A stretch of DNA of 64,000 bases from Vogesella aquatica. Its GTDB lineage: Bacteria; Pseudomonadota; Gammaproteobacteria; Burkholderiales; Chromobacteriaceae. The notes under the pieces are model-generated. The model saw only the letters and a program-made list of their open reading frames with translations, was not told the origin of the DNA and did no database searches. The stretch covers positions 1-64,000 of the forward strand of contig NZ_JAQQLF010000024.1 of NCBI RefSeq assembly GCF_028548455.1, read 5' to 3'. Below are positions 17,917 through 26,954 of this stretch, one piece after another (positions within the stretch are counted from its first letter, which is position 1; each line of letters begins with the position of its first letter). The position numbers and the translations under genes are program-made.

Positions 17917-19470
17917 TTAGTCGCGCAACTTGTAGCGCTGAATCTTGCCGGTAGCGGTTTTCGGTAGCTCTGGCAGAAACTGGATCTCGCGTGGATACTT
18001 GTGCGGCGCGAGCTTGCTTTTGACGAAGTTCTTCAGCTCGCTGACCAACTCCTCGTTTGGCGTGTAGTCGTCGGTGAGCACCACAAAGGCTTTGGTCTTG
18101 ACAAGCCCGTTGTCATCTTGCTTGCCCACCACCGCGGCCTCCAGCACTGCCGGATGACGCATCAGCGTGGTTTCCACTTCAAACGGCGACACGTACTGGC
18201 CACTCACCTTGAGCATGTCGTCGCTGCGCCCGACGTAGTGAAAATAGCCCTCGTCGTCGCGCCAGAATTTATCGCCACTTTTGAGCCATTCACCGATAAA
18301 GGTGTGTTGGCTCTTCTCCCGGTTATTCCAGTACATCAGGGCACTAGACGGACCCTTGACGTAAAGTTCGCCGATCTTGCCTGCCTCGCACACACAGCCA
18401 GCCTCATCGTGCAGCTCTACTTCATAACCCGGCACAGGTTTGCCGGTGGTGCCGTACTGCACATCGCCGTTACGGTTGGATAGGAAGATATGGAGCATCT
18501 CGGTAGAGCCGATGCCGTCCAGGATGTCGCAGCAGAAGTGTTCGCTGAGTTTTTCGCCGACCTCCCGTGGTAATGCTTCACCGGCAGAGGTGCAGAGACG
18601 CAATGCCACTTCGCTGCGCGCGGGTAGCGCGGGCGAGTTGAGCATGCTGACGTAGAGGGTTGGTACGCCGTAGAAAATGGTGGGCCTCCTCTGTGTCAGC
18701 TGTTTGAACACAGCCTGCGGCGTGGGGCGTTCGGACATCAGCACCGCACAGGCACCGGCGCAGAGGGGGAAAATAATGCCATTACCCAGCCCGTAGCCAA
18801 AAAATAGCCGTGCGGCCGAGAATACGACGTCATCTTCGTTCAGTCTTAGTATGTTCTTGCCATAGAGCGCGTCACTCCAGTACAGGTTGCCGTGGGTGTG
18901 CACCGTGCCCTTGGGCTTGCCAGTGGAGCCGGATGAATACTGCCAGAATGCCATTTCATCGGCAGCGGTGATGGCGGCAATGCCCAACGCTGACGTGTCG
19001 AGCGAAATCTGCAGATTGAGAATACCCTCATCGAGAGCCTTCTCTGGCTGGGATACCAGCACCTGCTTTACTTCATGGTTGCATCTCGACAGGGCTGCCG
19101 TCATGGTTGGCAACACCGACGCACTGACTACCACTGCCTGGGCGCGGCAGTTTGCCAGCATGTAGGCGTAGTCATCGGTGGTGAGCTGCGTATTGACCAA
19201 AACAGGTACGATGCCGGCATATAAGCAGCCAAGGAAAGCGCTGGGGAAGTCTATGGTGTCCGTAAGGCACACCATCACGCGCTCCTCTCGGTGCAGACCG
19301 AGCGATTGCATCAATCCGGCAAAGCGCCGGCTACGATCGAATAATTCGCCATAGGTGTATTCGCCGGCATCGTCGATATAGGCGAGCTTGTTGGTGCGGG
19401 AGGCGTTCAGCTCCATGACATAGCGGGCAAAGTTGAACTCGCTAGGAGGGGGGGCGAATTGATTTTCCAT
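17917..19470 (-). CDS. Aryl-CoA ligase, benzoate/salicylate-CoA ligase family
   Basis: About 517 residues from the ATG at 19470 (MENQFAPPPSEFNFARYV) with AGAGG upstream; the 24-residue extension to 19542 looks non-coding. ANL superfamily: the P-loop-like YSSGSTGKPKG, the DGIGSTEMLHIFLSN adenylate motif, YVKGPS, GEWLKSGDKF and the C-terminal PKTATGKIQRYKL with the catalytic Lys. Closest in pattern to benzoate- and 2-aminobenzoate-CoA ligases. With the hydroxylase next door, salicylate activation to salicylyl-CoA is likely. It is transcribed divergently from the oxidative genes, behind the MFS transporter. Confidence 0.88.
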   Translation of the reverse strand: MENQFAPPPSEFNFARYVMELNASRTNKLAYIDDAGEYTYGELFDRSRRFAGLMQSLGLHREERVMVCLTDTIDFPSAFLGCLYAGIVPVLVNTQLTTDDYAYMLANCRAQAVVVSASVLPTMTAALSRCNHEVKQVLVSQPEKALDEGILNLQISLDTSALGIAAITAADEMAFWQYSSGSTGKPKGTVHTHGNLYWSDALYGKNILRLNEDDVVFSAARLFFGYGLGNGIIFPLCAGACAVLMSERPTPQAVFKQLTQRRPTIFYGVPTLYVSMLNSPALPARSEVALRLCTSAGEALPREVGEKLSEHFCCDILDGIGSTEMLHIFLSNRNGDVQYGTTGKPVPGYEVELHDEAGCVCEAGKIGELYVKGPSSALMYWNNREKSQHTFIGEWLKSGDKFWRDDEGYFHYVGRSDDMLKVSGQYVSPFEVETTLMRHPAVLEAAVVGKQDDNGLVKTKAFVVLTDDYTPNEELVSELKNFVKSKLAPHKYPREIQFLPELPKTATGKIQRYKLRD

Positions 19471-19642
19471 GTGGTCCTCTAACTTATCGATTGGTTGGCT
19501 CTTGTGTGCTTGGCCGGTGGGTGTCCAGGACTTCACGTGCACCTGTCTCTACCGCCCAGCAACAGGGCCACATGCTTGGAAAAGGGGCCGAAATGCCCCT
19601 GCGGATCCAAGCCAAGGCTGACGTGTCACAATTGCTCCCGGG

Positions 19643-20986
19643 TCAAGCGATACCCTCGTCCCGCTTGGGAATCAGGAACACGGCGAGGGCTGCCAGCAGG
19701 CCGGCGAGGGCAAAAGTGTAGAAACACGTTGCCAGGCTCATGTTGCTGCTGAGCAGAAAACCACCGAGGATGGGCCCGGTAATGGCACCGAGTCGCCCGA
19801 ACCCCAGAGCCCAGCCCAGGGCAGTTGCTCGTGCCGAGGCTGGGAAATACTTGGAGATGTAAGCGTTCATGATCAGCGTAGTCGAGATCGATCCGAACCC
19901 CGCGATACCGACCAAGACGTAGGTGAGTAATTCGCTGGACTTGATACTGAGCATGGCCACGCTGGCCGCTGCCAGCAGGTAGGAAAAGACGATCACGCGA
20001 TGCGAGCCCCAACGGTCAGCTGCGGCGCCAGCAATCAGTGCGCCGCTTGCAGCGGTCAGGTTCAGTACAAGCATCAGGGAGAGGCTGGAGCCAAGCAGAT
20101 AGCCAGCCTTGCGCATCATCTGCGGCAGCCAGGTGTTGAGGCCGTAAATCAATAGCAGGCCCATAAAGAACGCCACCCAGAACAGCAGCGTGGCGCGGAT
20201 GTTGTGACGGTTGAAGAGCATGCTGATCGAGGACCAGATGCTGGCTTTTTTATGGCTAGCGCCGTGTGTGGCGGGTGTCGGTGTGCCGGTGATGCCCAAG
20301 CGTATGGCCAGAGCATCGGCTTCTTGGTGGCGTTGTTTACTGCGCAAGAAGTCGATGGATTCGGGCAGCAAGTAAGCGATGACCGGTACGGCTAGCAGGG
20401 GGAGTGCACCGATCAGGAACAAGAAGCGCCAGCCATGTTCTTTAAGCAGCGTGAGTGATAGCAGTGCCACCACGACACCGCCCAGTGAGTATCCCGAGAA
20501 CATCACGGCATAGCTGAAGGAGCGGCGGCGCACTGGAGAAAATTCGATGGTGAGCGCAGAGGCAGTGGGAATGATGCCTCCCAGGCCCAAGCCACCGATG
20601 AATCGGTAAAGCGCGAACTGTTCCGCCGTTTGTGCGATAGATGCTAACGCCATCGTGACAGAAAAGACGCTGAGGCAGACCAGCAGTGTTTTCTTGCGGC
20701 CAACCATGTCGCAAACGGTGCCCACTAGCATTGCCCCCAAGAGCATGCCGAACAGGGCATAGCTGCCGAGTACGCCCAGCTGCAGGGGGGAGAGTCCCCA
20801 GGTTTTGGCTTCGAGCATGGCAGGTAAAACAACGCCGTATATTCCTATGTCGTAACCTTCGGCGAGGATGACGAAGAGACAGATGGCTATGACACGAAAA
20901 GTTACCGGGCGCGGGATGTCGTTAGGTAATGGCCCATGCTTCGAGCCGATCTCAATGGTCGCTGTACTGGTGTTTGCATGATTCAT
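19643..20986 (-). CDS. MFS aromatic acid:H+ symporter (AAHS family)
   Basis: 447 residues, AGAGGATTTC upstream of the ATG. Twelve hydrophobic segments are recognisable. FVILAEGYDIGIYGVVLP carries the DxG-type TM1 signature of aromatic-acid symporters such as BenK/PcaK. The loop 2-3 motif is GTVCDMVGRKKTL, and a large cytoplasmic loop near residue 235 separates the halves. It would import benzoate-, salicylate- or gentisate-like acids. It is upstream of the ligase by about 170 bases on the same strand, so uptake and activation may be co-expressed. Confidence 0.9.
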   Translation of the reverse strand: MNHANTSTATIEIGSKHGPLPNDIPRPVTFRVIAICLFVILAEGYDIGIYGVVLPAMLEAKTWGLSPLQLGVLGSYALFGMLLGAMLVGTVCDMVGRKKTLLVCLSVFSVTMALASIAQTAEQFALYRFIGGLGLGGIIPTASALTIEFSPVRRRSFSYAVMFSGYSLGGVVVALLSLTLLKEHGWRFLFLIGALPLLAVPVIAYLLPESIDFLRSKQRHQEADALAIRLGITGTPTPATHGASHKKASIWSSISMLFNRHNIRATLLFWVAFFMGLLLIYGLNTWLPQMMRKAGYLLGSSLSLMLVLNLTAASGALIAGAAADRWGSHRVIVFSYLLAAASVAMLSIKSSELLTYVLVGIAGFGSISTTLIMNAYISKYFPASARATALGWALGFGRLGAITGPILGGFLLSSNMSLATCFYTFALAGLLAALAVFLIPKRDEGIA

Positions 20987-21508
20987 GTGTGAAATCCTCT
21001 ATTTACAGGTTCTGGGCCGTCCAATGGGCGTCTGGACGGAACCTCTCGACGTACACAGCACACTTTGGCGGTGCCTATAAATATTCACATCTATATATTT
21101 TATGGTTAAAATATAAATGTTGGTGTATTTGATGGATTAAATTATTTCGTGTCAAGTAATTTGTTGCTCCTGCAGGCAACAAGCTATCCGCAGCGCAGAC
21201 AACGCTTGTCGTGATAATGCAGCTACAGCGTTGCCCGCGTGTGGGTAACGGTCAGGATGGAGGGCCGCAAGTACGTCAGGCGGCGGGGGCGTGCTGGCGG
21301 TGCTGGCCTAGCCCCGGCCACGTTTGCAGCTTGATACCGGGGTGGCTAGGGTGGCCGCCGATGGCGGCGGTAGTGTCGCCTGCACGAGCAGAATATGCCG
21401 GAAAGCATGGCATTGAACGTTGTCAGGCGGGCAGCGCGATTTGCGAAGGTGCCGCCCAAAGAGGGATAATGCCCCTTTTGCCTGTAAGGCAAACCCGAAA
21501 GGAATAGC
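20987..21508. other. Intergenic gap, possible regulatory region of the transporter
   Basis: The left part (to about 21170) is AT-rich and holds an interrupted palindrome, ATATTTTA-TGGT-TAAAATAT at 21095-21114, a candidate operator or promoter for the leftward transporter. From about 21200 the composition turns GC-rich like the rest of the chromosome. No gene is supported here. This is a natural place for the right edge of the acquired region. Confidence 0.5.
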
Positions 21509-21853
21509 ATGAGCGCCCTACCAAACTGCCCGGCCTGTCAGTCCGAATTTACCTACGAAGACGGCAGCCTCTACGTTTGCCCGGAGTGTGCGCACGAGTG
21601 GTCCAAAGACGGTGCCGCCGCCGTGGAAGCGGAAGAAACCCGCGTGGTACGTGACGCCAACGGCAACCTGCTGCAGGACGGCGACAGCGTGACCGTGATC
21701 AAGGACCTGAAAGTAAAAGGTAGCTCGCTGGTGGTGAAAGTGGGCACCAAGGTGAAGAACATCCGTCTGGTAGACGGCGACCACGACATCGATTGCAAGA
21801 TCGACGGCATTGGCCAGATGGGCCTGAAGTCGGAGTTCGTGAAGAAAGCCTGA
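21509..21853 (+). CDS. yjdM: YjdM/PhnA zinc-ribbon protein
   Basis: 114 residues, preceded by CGAAAGGAATAGC. N-terminal zinc ribbon CPACQSEF...[11 protein letters not shown] (two CxxC pairs), then an SH3-like beta domain with [25 protein letters not shown] and [20 protein letters not shown]. Full length for the family formerly called PhnA (not phosphonoacetate hydrolase). The biochemical role is not established. It is a single-gene unit followed by an uptake-like motif and a bidirectional terminator. Confidence 0.93.
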   Translation: MSALPNCPACQSEFTYEDGSLYVCPECAHEWSKDGAAAVEAEETRVVRDANGNLLQDGDSVTVIKDLKVKGSSLVVKVGTKVKNIRLVDGDHDIDCKIDGIGQMGLKSEFVKKA

Positions 21854-21859
21854 TAGCGT

Positions 21860-21869
21860 TGCGGCCAAC
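21860..21869 (-). repeat. GTTGGCCGCA uptake-like motif after yjdM
   Basis: Perfect copy on the minus strand, 7 bases after the yjdM stop and just before its terminator. Confidence 0.7.
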
Positions 21870-21882
21870 CGGCCCCGGATAC

Positions 21883-21914
21883 AAAAAGCCCGCTGGCACT
21901 GCCAGCGGGCTTTG
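21883..21914. terminator. Bidirectional terminator between yjdM and GNAT gene
   Basis: AAAAAGCCCGCTGGC and GCCAGCGGGCTTTG form a 10-bp GC stem with a 3-base loop. A/T flanks on both sides allow use by both convergent genes. Confidence 0.9.
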
Positions 21915-21920
21915 TCTTTG

Positions 21921-22448
21921 TCAGACCTGCGCGTGCGCTTGATGGCCCAGCGGCATCACCATCTCGTGCCATTGCATGCCGCCGTGCAGCGAGGCCGACG
22001 GCTGCACGTACTGGTAGCCCAGGTGCGTGTACAGCGCCACGTGCTGCGGCTTGCACATCAGGTGGATAGCCTGCTTGCCGCCCGCCTGCATGCGCTCTAC
22101 AAAGCTGCGCATCAGCAGCCCGGCGTAGCCGCGGCCCTGGCAGGCCGGGTCGATGACGACGGACATGATCACCACGTTGGCCGCCGCCGGGTCGTGGCCG
22201 ATCAGCTCCTTGAACGCTTCGTCGGCCATTTCTACCTGGTGCGCGCAGCCGCTGTTGATGAAGCCGACCAGCTCGCCGTCGCATTCCAGCACCAGAAAAC
22301 CGGCCGGGTACTGCGCAATGCGCAGTGCGATTTTCTCTGCGGTGGCGGCTTCGTCGCCTTCGTAGGCGCCGATTTCGATGGCGTAACAGCGGGCGGCGTC
22401 ACGCGGCTCGGCTTGGCGCAGGGTTAGTTGCGGATTCGTTGTGGTCAT
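21921..22448 (-). CDS. GNAT-family N-acetyltransferase
   Basis: 175 residues. GNAT fold: RQAEPRDAARCYAIE start, VIMSVVIDPACQGRGYAG with the acetyl-CoA pyrophosphate loop (Q/RxxGxG as QGRGYAG), and HLMCKPQHVALYTHLGYQ near the C-terminus, where LYTHLGY is the usual beta6-beta7 motif. The substrate is unknown. Its start lies 4 bases downstream of the prolyl oligopeptidase stop, so the two are translationally linked. The ATG has no strong ribosome site of its own. Confidence 0.88.
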   Translation of the reverse strand: MTTTNPQLTLRQAEPRDAARCYAIEIGAYEGDEAATAEKIALRIAQYPAGFLVLECDGELVGFINSGCAHQVEMADEAFKELIGHDPAAANVVIMSVVIDPACQGRGYAGLLMRSFVERMQAGGKQAIHLMCKPQHVALYTHLGYQYVQPSASLHGGMQWHEMVMPLGHQAHAQV

Positions 22449-22452
22449 GGTG

Positions 22453-24504
22453 TTAATCCATCAGCTGGCGGTAGAGGTAAACCAGCACCCGCGCCAGCTC
22501 CTCGGCGGTCTGGGCCTGGCCGGTGTTGCCACCGTGGCCGCCGCCTTCGGTTTCAAATAGCAGCGCGTCGTGGCCCAGCGCCTGCAGGCGCGCCACCATC
22601 TTGCGCGCGTGCGCCGGGTGTACGCGGTCGTCCTTGCTGCTGGTGGTAAACAGCGCCAGCGGGTAGGTGGTGTCGCCACGTACGTGGTGGTAGGGCGAGT
22701 AGGCCGCCAGCGCGGCGCGCTCGGCGGGGTCGCTCGGGTCGCCGTATTCGTCCACCCAGCTGGCGCCGGCCAGCAGCTGCGTGTAGCGCAGCATGTCCAG
22801 CAGTGGCACCTCGCACACCACCGCGTGAAACAGCTCGGGGCGCTGCGTCAGGCAGGCGCCCACCAGCAGGCCGCCGTTGCTGCCGCCTTCGATGCCCAGC
22901 CGGCGCGGGCGGGTGATGCCGCGGGCGATCAGGTCTTCGGCTACAGCGATGAAGTCGTCAAAGCTCACCTGGCGGTTCACGCCCTGTGCTGCCTGGTGCC
23001 AGGCCGGGCCGAACTCGCCGCCGCCGCGGATGTTGGCCACCGCAAACACGCCGCCTTTTTCCAGCCATTGCGGGCCGAAGTTGTCCATGTAGTAGGGCAT
23101 CATCGGCACTTCGAAACCGCCGTAGCCGTACAGCAGCGTCGGCGCGTTGCCGTCCTGCGTCAGCCCGGCGCGGTGCACCACAAAGTAGGGGATGGCGGTG
23201 CCGTCCGGCGCGCTGGCGTGGTACTGGGTGGCGACGTAGCCGCTGGCGTCAAACGCGGCTGGCTGCTGGCGCAGCACCTCGGGCTGGCCGCCGGCCAGCA
23301 AGTCCAGCCGGTACAGGCCGGCGGGGGTGAGGAAGTCGCTGTAGCTGTAGTACAGCAGGTTGCTGTGCCACGGCTGGTCGGCAAACTCGATCACGCCGCC
23401 CTGCGGTAGCGGGTTGGCGTGCGGCTGCCAGTGGCCGTCGGCCCAGCGTAGCGTATCCAGCCGGCTTTTGACGTTGTCGATGACGATGATGGCTAGCAGG
23501 TCCAGCGTGGCTTCCACCATTTCTACCGACTGGCGGGCGCCAGGCAGCAGCAGCGGCTGGATGCGGCCAACCTGGCCACTGTCGGCGGCGCAGGCCACGG
23601 CCAGCAGGCTGCCGGCGGCGTAATGCTTGCCGGCAAAGTGCCAGTCTTCCGCCAGTTTGACGATCAGGTCGCCGTGGCTGTAGGCCTCGATTTCGGCACG
23701 CGGCGGCAACGGCAGCGCAATCAGGCTATAGCCATTCAGCAGGTAATAGGTTTTGCTGTAAAAGCTGTCCGACGCCTCGATGATGTCGAACGCAGTAATG
23801 GCACCGGCGGCTAGCGGGTTGGCCGCGTCCAGAAAGCGCCACGCCGCCACCATCATTGCCTCTTCGTCCAGCTGCAGCAGCGGCTGCGCGTCGGCCCAGC
23901 TTTGGCCGCGTTGCAGCAGCCATACTTCGCGCGGGTAGCCGGCGCGGGTGAGCTGGCTGTCGTCCCAGGCCGGGCACACGAACACGCTGTCCAGGTCGCG
24001 CCAGGCGATGTGGTTTTTGCCGTAGGGGAAGGCAAAACCGCCGGCCACGAAGGCGCCGGCGCTCAGGTCGTACTCGCGGCTGACGCTGGCGTCGCTGCCG
24101 CCGGGGGTAAGGCTGAGCAGCACGCGCGTGGGTTGCAGCGTGTAGTGCGACACGCCGTCCAGGTACCAGTCCACCTCTTCGTCGGCGGCCAGCTGGTCGA
24201 TGTCGATCACTGTCTGCCAGTCTTGTGCGTTGGCGCGGTAGCTGTCCAGCGTGGTGCGGCGGTAGACGCCGCGCGGGTGGGCGTCGTCCTGATGGAAGTT
24301 GTACAGCCAGCCGTCGTGCTCGGCAAAGAACGGAATCTGCCGCGTGTCGCGCAGGTTGGCCAGAATACTGGCCTGCAAATCGGCAAAGCGCGGGTCGGTG
24401 TCCAGCTGTGCACGGGTGGCGGCGTTCTGGGCGGCTACCCAGTCCAGGGCGGCGGCGTCGTCCAGGCTTTCCAGCCAGGCAAAATCATCGGTGTGTGGGG
24501 TCAT
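22453..24504 (-). CDS. Prolyl oligopeptidase family serine peptidase (S9)
   Basis: About 683 residues from the ATG at 24504 (MTPHTDDFAWLES); the longer frame to 24609 is unlikely. N-terminal seven-bladed beta-propeller, then an alpha/beta hydrolase domain. The Ser nucleophile is in GIEGGSNGGLLVGA, Asp in SSKDDRVHPAH and His in ETEGGGHGG. It cleaves short proline-containing or related peptides in the cytoplasm. Length and motif spacing match the family. No signal peptide is present at the chosen start. It carries an internal uptake-like motif at 23562. Confidence 0.9.
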   Translation of the reverse strand: MTPHTDDFAWLESLDDAAALDWVAAQNAATRAQLDTDPRFADLQASILANLRDTRQIPFFAEHDGWLYNFHQDDAHPRGVYRRTTLDSYRANAQDWQTVIDIDQLAADEEVDWYLDGVSHYTLQPTRVLLSLTPGGSDASVSREYDLSAGAFVAGGFAFPYGKNHIAWRDLDSVFVCPAWDDSQLTRAGYPREVWLLQRGQSWADAQPLLQLDEEAMMVAAWRFLDAANPLAAGAITAFDIIEASDSFYSKTYYLLNGYSLIALPLPPRAEIEAYSHGDLIVKLAEDWHFAGKHYAAGSLLAVACAADSGQVGRIQPLLLPGARQSVEMVEATLDLLAIIVIDNVKSRLDTLRWADGHWQPHANPLPQGGVIEFADQPWHSNLLYYSYSDFLTPAGLYRLDLLAGGQPEVLRQQPAAFDASGYVATQYHASAPDGTAIPYFVVHRAGLTQDGNAPTLLYGYGGFEVPMMPYYMDNFGPQWLEKGGVFAVANIRGGGEFGPAWHQAAQGVNRQVSFDDFIAVAEDLIARGITRPRRLGIEGGSNGGLLVGACLTQRPELFHAVVCEVPLLDMLRYTQLLAGASWVDEYGDPSDPAERAALAAYSPYHHVRGDTTYPLALFTTSSKDDRVHPAHARKMVARLQALGHDALLFETEGGGHGGNTGQAQTAEELARVLVYLYRQLMD

Positions 24505-24520
24505 CGGGGCAGGGCAGAAG

Positions 24521-24530
24521 GTTGGCCGCA
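24521..24530 (+). repeat. AAGGTTGGCCGCA uptake-like motif
   Basis: Perfect 10-mer with the extended AAG 5' context, in the short gap upstream of the prolyl oligopeptidase start and of the ivy gene. Confidence 0.7.
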
Positions 24531-24654
24531 AGGCAGCAATGGGCGGATTGTGCGGCAGTTTGTACGGGCAGGGAAGCGGGTGGTACACAGTGCCGCGCGG
24601 TGTGGCCACGCAGCTGGCATAATGCAGGCATCCTTGCTGCTACCGGAGCTTGCC

Positions 24655-25143
24655 ATGCAGAAAACCGCCCTGATACTGGCCACCTTGCTGGCCGCCAGCC
24701 CGCTATGGGCCAAGCCTGTTACCGCCCGCCAGGCGGCCACGTGCAAGACACAGGCCAGTTGTGCCTATTTTGGCGATGTGTATGGCGGCGACCGTGCCTT
24801 TCGCACCGCCGTGCAGGCCGTGTTCCGCGGTAGCGGCAACAAAGCCCCCGCCTGGGTGGCTGCAGGGGTAATGTCGCCGCTACTGCCCATCCAGCAGGGG
24901 CGCGAGCTCTACCTGCGTGGCAGCGTGTGCCAGCCGCACAACTGCCCGCACCAGCTGTGGGTGCTGTACCAGCCGCGCCGCCAGCAGCTGGTGGCGCGCT
25001 ACACCCGTGAAGACGGCAGCGAGGTGTGGCTAGGCCGCCCGTCGGCCGCACAGAAAGCGCTGCTGCAAGACGAAAACGACCCCGCCTCGCCGCTGGCCGG
25101 AAAGCTCACCGACAGCACCCCGCTGCCGCTGGTGTTGCCTTAA
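24655..25143 (+). CDS. ivy: Periplasmic inhibitor of vertebrate-type lysozyme (Ivy family)
   Basis: 162 residues from the ATG at 24655 with GGAG upstream; longer frames are spurious. Residues 1-19 form a signal peptide (MQKTALILATLLAASPLWA). The hallmark is the protruding disulfide loop CQPHNCPHQ, equivalent to the Ivy CKPHDC loop that enters the lysozyme active site. It protects peptidoglycan from c-type lysozyme. Its TAA overlaps the convergent LysR stop by 3 bases. Confidence 0.88.
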   Translation: MQKTALILATLLAASPLWAKPVTARQAATCKTQASCAYFGDVYGGDRAFRTAVQAVFRGSGNKAPAWVAAGVMSPLLPIQQGRELYLRGSVCQPHNCPHQLWVLYQPRRQQLVARYTREDGSEVWLGRPSAAQKALLQDENDPASPLAGKLTDSTPLPLVLP

Positions 25144-26042
25144 AGGTTGGCCGCATCGAGGGCGGCTTTCAGGTAGTCGATCCACAAACGCATGGCCTGA
25201 GGCAGGTGGCGGCCGCTGGGGTAGTACAGGTACAGCCCCGGCATAGCCGGGCACCAGTCGGCCAGCATGCGCGTTACCCGCCCGTCGGCCAGCGCGGCGG
25301 CGGCGTAGCCTTCAAAAACCAGCGCAATGCCCAGCCCGGCGGCGGCGGCTCCCACCATCAGCGGTTGTTCCCCCAGCGTCAGCTGCCCTTGCGGCTGCAC
25401 CGTCAGCGCCTCGCCGTCTTTGGCCAGCTCCCACGCGTACAGCGGCCCGTTGCCGAAACGGTGGCGGATGCCGGCATGCCGCGCCAGCTCGGCCGGGTGT
25501 TGTGGCGTGCCGTGCTGCGCCAGGTAGCCGGGGCTGGCGATGACGGCAAAGCGCATCGGCGGCCCCACCGGCACCGCCACCATGTCGGCAGCCAGCGTTT
25601 CGCCAAAGCGCATGCCGGCATCGAAACCTGCTGCGACGATATCCACCAGCGTGTCATCGCACACGATGTCCAGCTGTATGCCGGGGTAGCGCTGCAGAAA
25701 GCCCGGCAGCAGCGGCAGCAGCAGCAGGTAAGCCGCGGTGCGCGGCACGTTCAGCCGCAGCAGGCCCTGCGGCTGGGCGCGGTAATCGTTCACCGCCTCC
25801 AGCGCATCGCCAATCTGCCCCAGCGCCGGCCCCAGCCGCGCCAGCAGCGCTTCGCCGGCCTCGGTGGCCGTAACGCTGCGCGTGGTGCGGTGTAGCAAGC
25901 GTACCTGCAGCCGCGCCTCCAGCTGGCGCAGGCTGTGGCTGAGCGCCGACGCGCTGACGCCCAGCGCCTGCGCCGCCGCGCGAAAACTGCGGTGGCGTGC
26001 CACGCAGGCAAAGGCATAAAGCTCGTTCAGCGGTGGTGTCAT
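25140..26042 (-). CDS. LysR-family transcriptional regulator
   Basis: About 300 residues from the ATG at 26042 (MTPPLNELYAFACVARHRSF). N-terminal HTH: FRAAAQALGVSASALSHSLRQLE, then RTTRSVTATEAGE. Effector domain includes LRLNVPRTAAYLLLLPLLP and PVGPPMRFAVIASPGYL, as in the AaeR/DmlR-like group. It is divergent from an SDR gene 123 bases away, which it most likely controls. The last codons overlap an uptake-like motif (25146) and the ivy stop. Confidence 0.92.
   Translation of the reverse strand: MTPPLNELYAFACVARHRSFRAAAQALGVSASALSHSLRQLEARLQVRLLHRTTRSVTATEAGEALLARLGPALGQIGDALEAVNDYRAQPQGLLRLNVPRTAAYLLLLPLLPGFLQRYPGIQLDIVCDDTLVDIVAAGFDAGMRFGETLAADMVAVPVGPPMRFAVIASPGYLAQHGTPQHPAELARHAGIRHRFGNGPLYAWELAKDGEALTVQPQGQLTLGEQPLMVGAAAAGLGIALVFEGYAAAALADGRVTRMLADWCPAMPGLYLYYPSGRHLPQAMRLWIDYLKAALDAANL
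25146..25155 (+). repeat. AAGGTTGGCCGCA uptake-like motif at the ivy/lysR convergence
   Basis: Perfect 10-mer with AAAG before it, 3 bases after the ivy stop and inside the last codons of the LysR gene. Confidence 0.7.
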
Positions 26043-26164
26043 TGGTGAATTTTGCTCAGCAAAGCAAGAAAGATAGCCTGGATTGTAGCGGGTAATTGCC
26101 GGCCTTACGCTGTCAGCATGGCTACAGCCACCCCGGTTGGGCCCTGTCTGCAAGGGAATGCACG

Positions 26165-26944
26165 ATGACCACCCCCACTCCCCCCATCGCCAGCACACTG
26201 GCGGGGAAAACCTTCTGGCTGAGCGGTGCGGCCTCCGGCATTGGCGCCGCTACCGCCCGTGCGCTGGGCGCCGCCGGCGCCAACGTGCTGTTGGCCGCAC
26301 GCGACGCCGAACAGGCCGCGCTCGTGGCGCGCGATATCGAAGCCGCCGGCGGCCGCGCCCTGTTTCACCGTACCGATGTGCTGCGCGAAGCCGATATCGC
26401 CGCCTCGGTAGACGCGGCCGTGCGCCACTTCGGCCGCCTGGACGGCGCCTTCAACAACGCCGGCTGGTTGTGCCCGCCTGCGCTGCTGCACCTGCAGGAC
26501 GACCACGCGCTGCAGATGAGCCTGGACAGCAATGTACGCAGCGTGTTCTGGGCCATGCGCCACCAGATCGCGGCGCTGCTGGCCAGCGGCGGCGGCGCCA
26601 TCGTCAACAATGTGTCGATTGCCGGCCAGGTGGGCTTTGGCGGTATCAGCCCGTACGTGGTGAGCAAGCACGCGCTGCTGGGCCTCACCCGCACCGCCGC
26701 GCTGGAGTACTACGGCCAGGGTATCCGCATCAACAGCGTCAGCCCCGGCGTGGTGGCCAGCCGCATGTCGGCGCAGGGCTTTGGCGATGCCGCCAGCCGC
26801 GAAGCATTTACCGCCACCACCCCGGCCGGCCGCGACGGTCAGCCGCACGAAATCGCCGCCGCGGTGCTGTTTTTGCTGTCCGATGCGGCCAGCTTTGCCA
26901 GCGGCCACGACCTGGTGCTGGACGGTGGTTACACCGTTGCCTGA
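26165..26944 (+). CDS. Short-chain dehydrogenase/reductase
   Basis: 259 residues from the ATG at 26165. Classical SDR: cofactor motif SGAASGIGAAT, NNAG at FNNAGWLCP, catalytic Ser in NNVSIAGQ, and YxxxK in YVVSKHALL. The Arg in LLAARDAEQ may favour NADPH. The C-terminal FASGHDLVLDGGYTVA is typical. Ten bases separate it from the ABM-CMD fusion gene and both are divergent from a LysR regulator, which suggests a small inducible redox operon of unknown substrate. Confidence 0.9.
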   Translation: MTTPTPPIASTLAGKTFWLSGAASGIGAATARALGAAGANVLLAARDAEQAALVARDIEAAGGRALFHRTDVLREADIAASVDAAVRHFGRLDGAFNNAGWLCPPALLHLQDDHALQMSLDSNVRSVFWAMRHQIAALLASGGGAIVNNVSIAGQVGFGGISPYVVSKHALLGLTRTAALEYYGQGIRINSVSPGVVASRMSAQGFGDAASREAFTATTPAGRDGQPHEIAAAVLFLLSDAASFASGHDLVLDGGYTVA

Positions 26945-26954
26945 GGAGCCCGCC

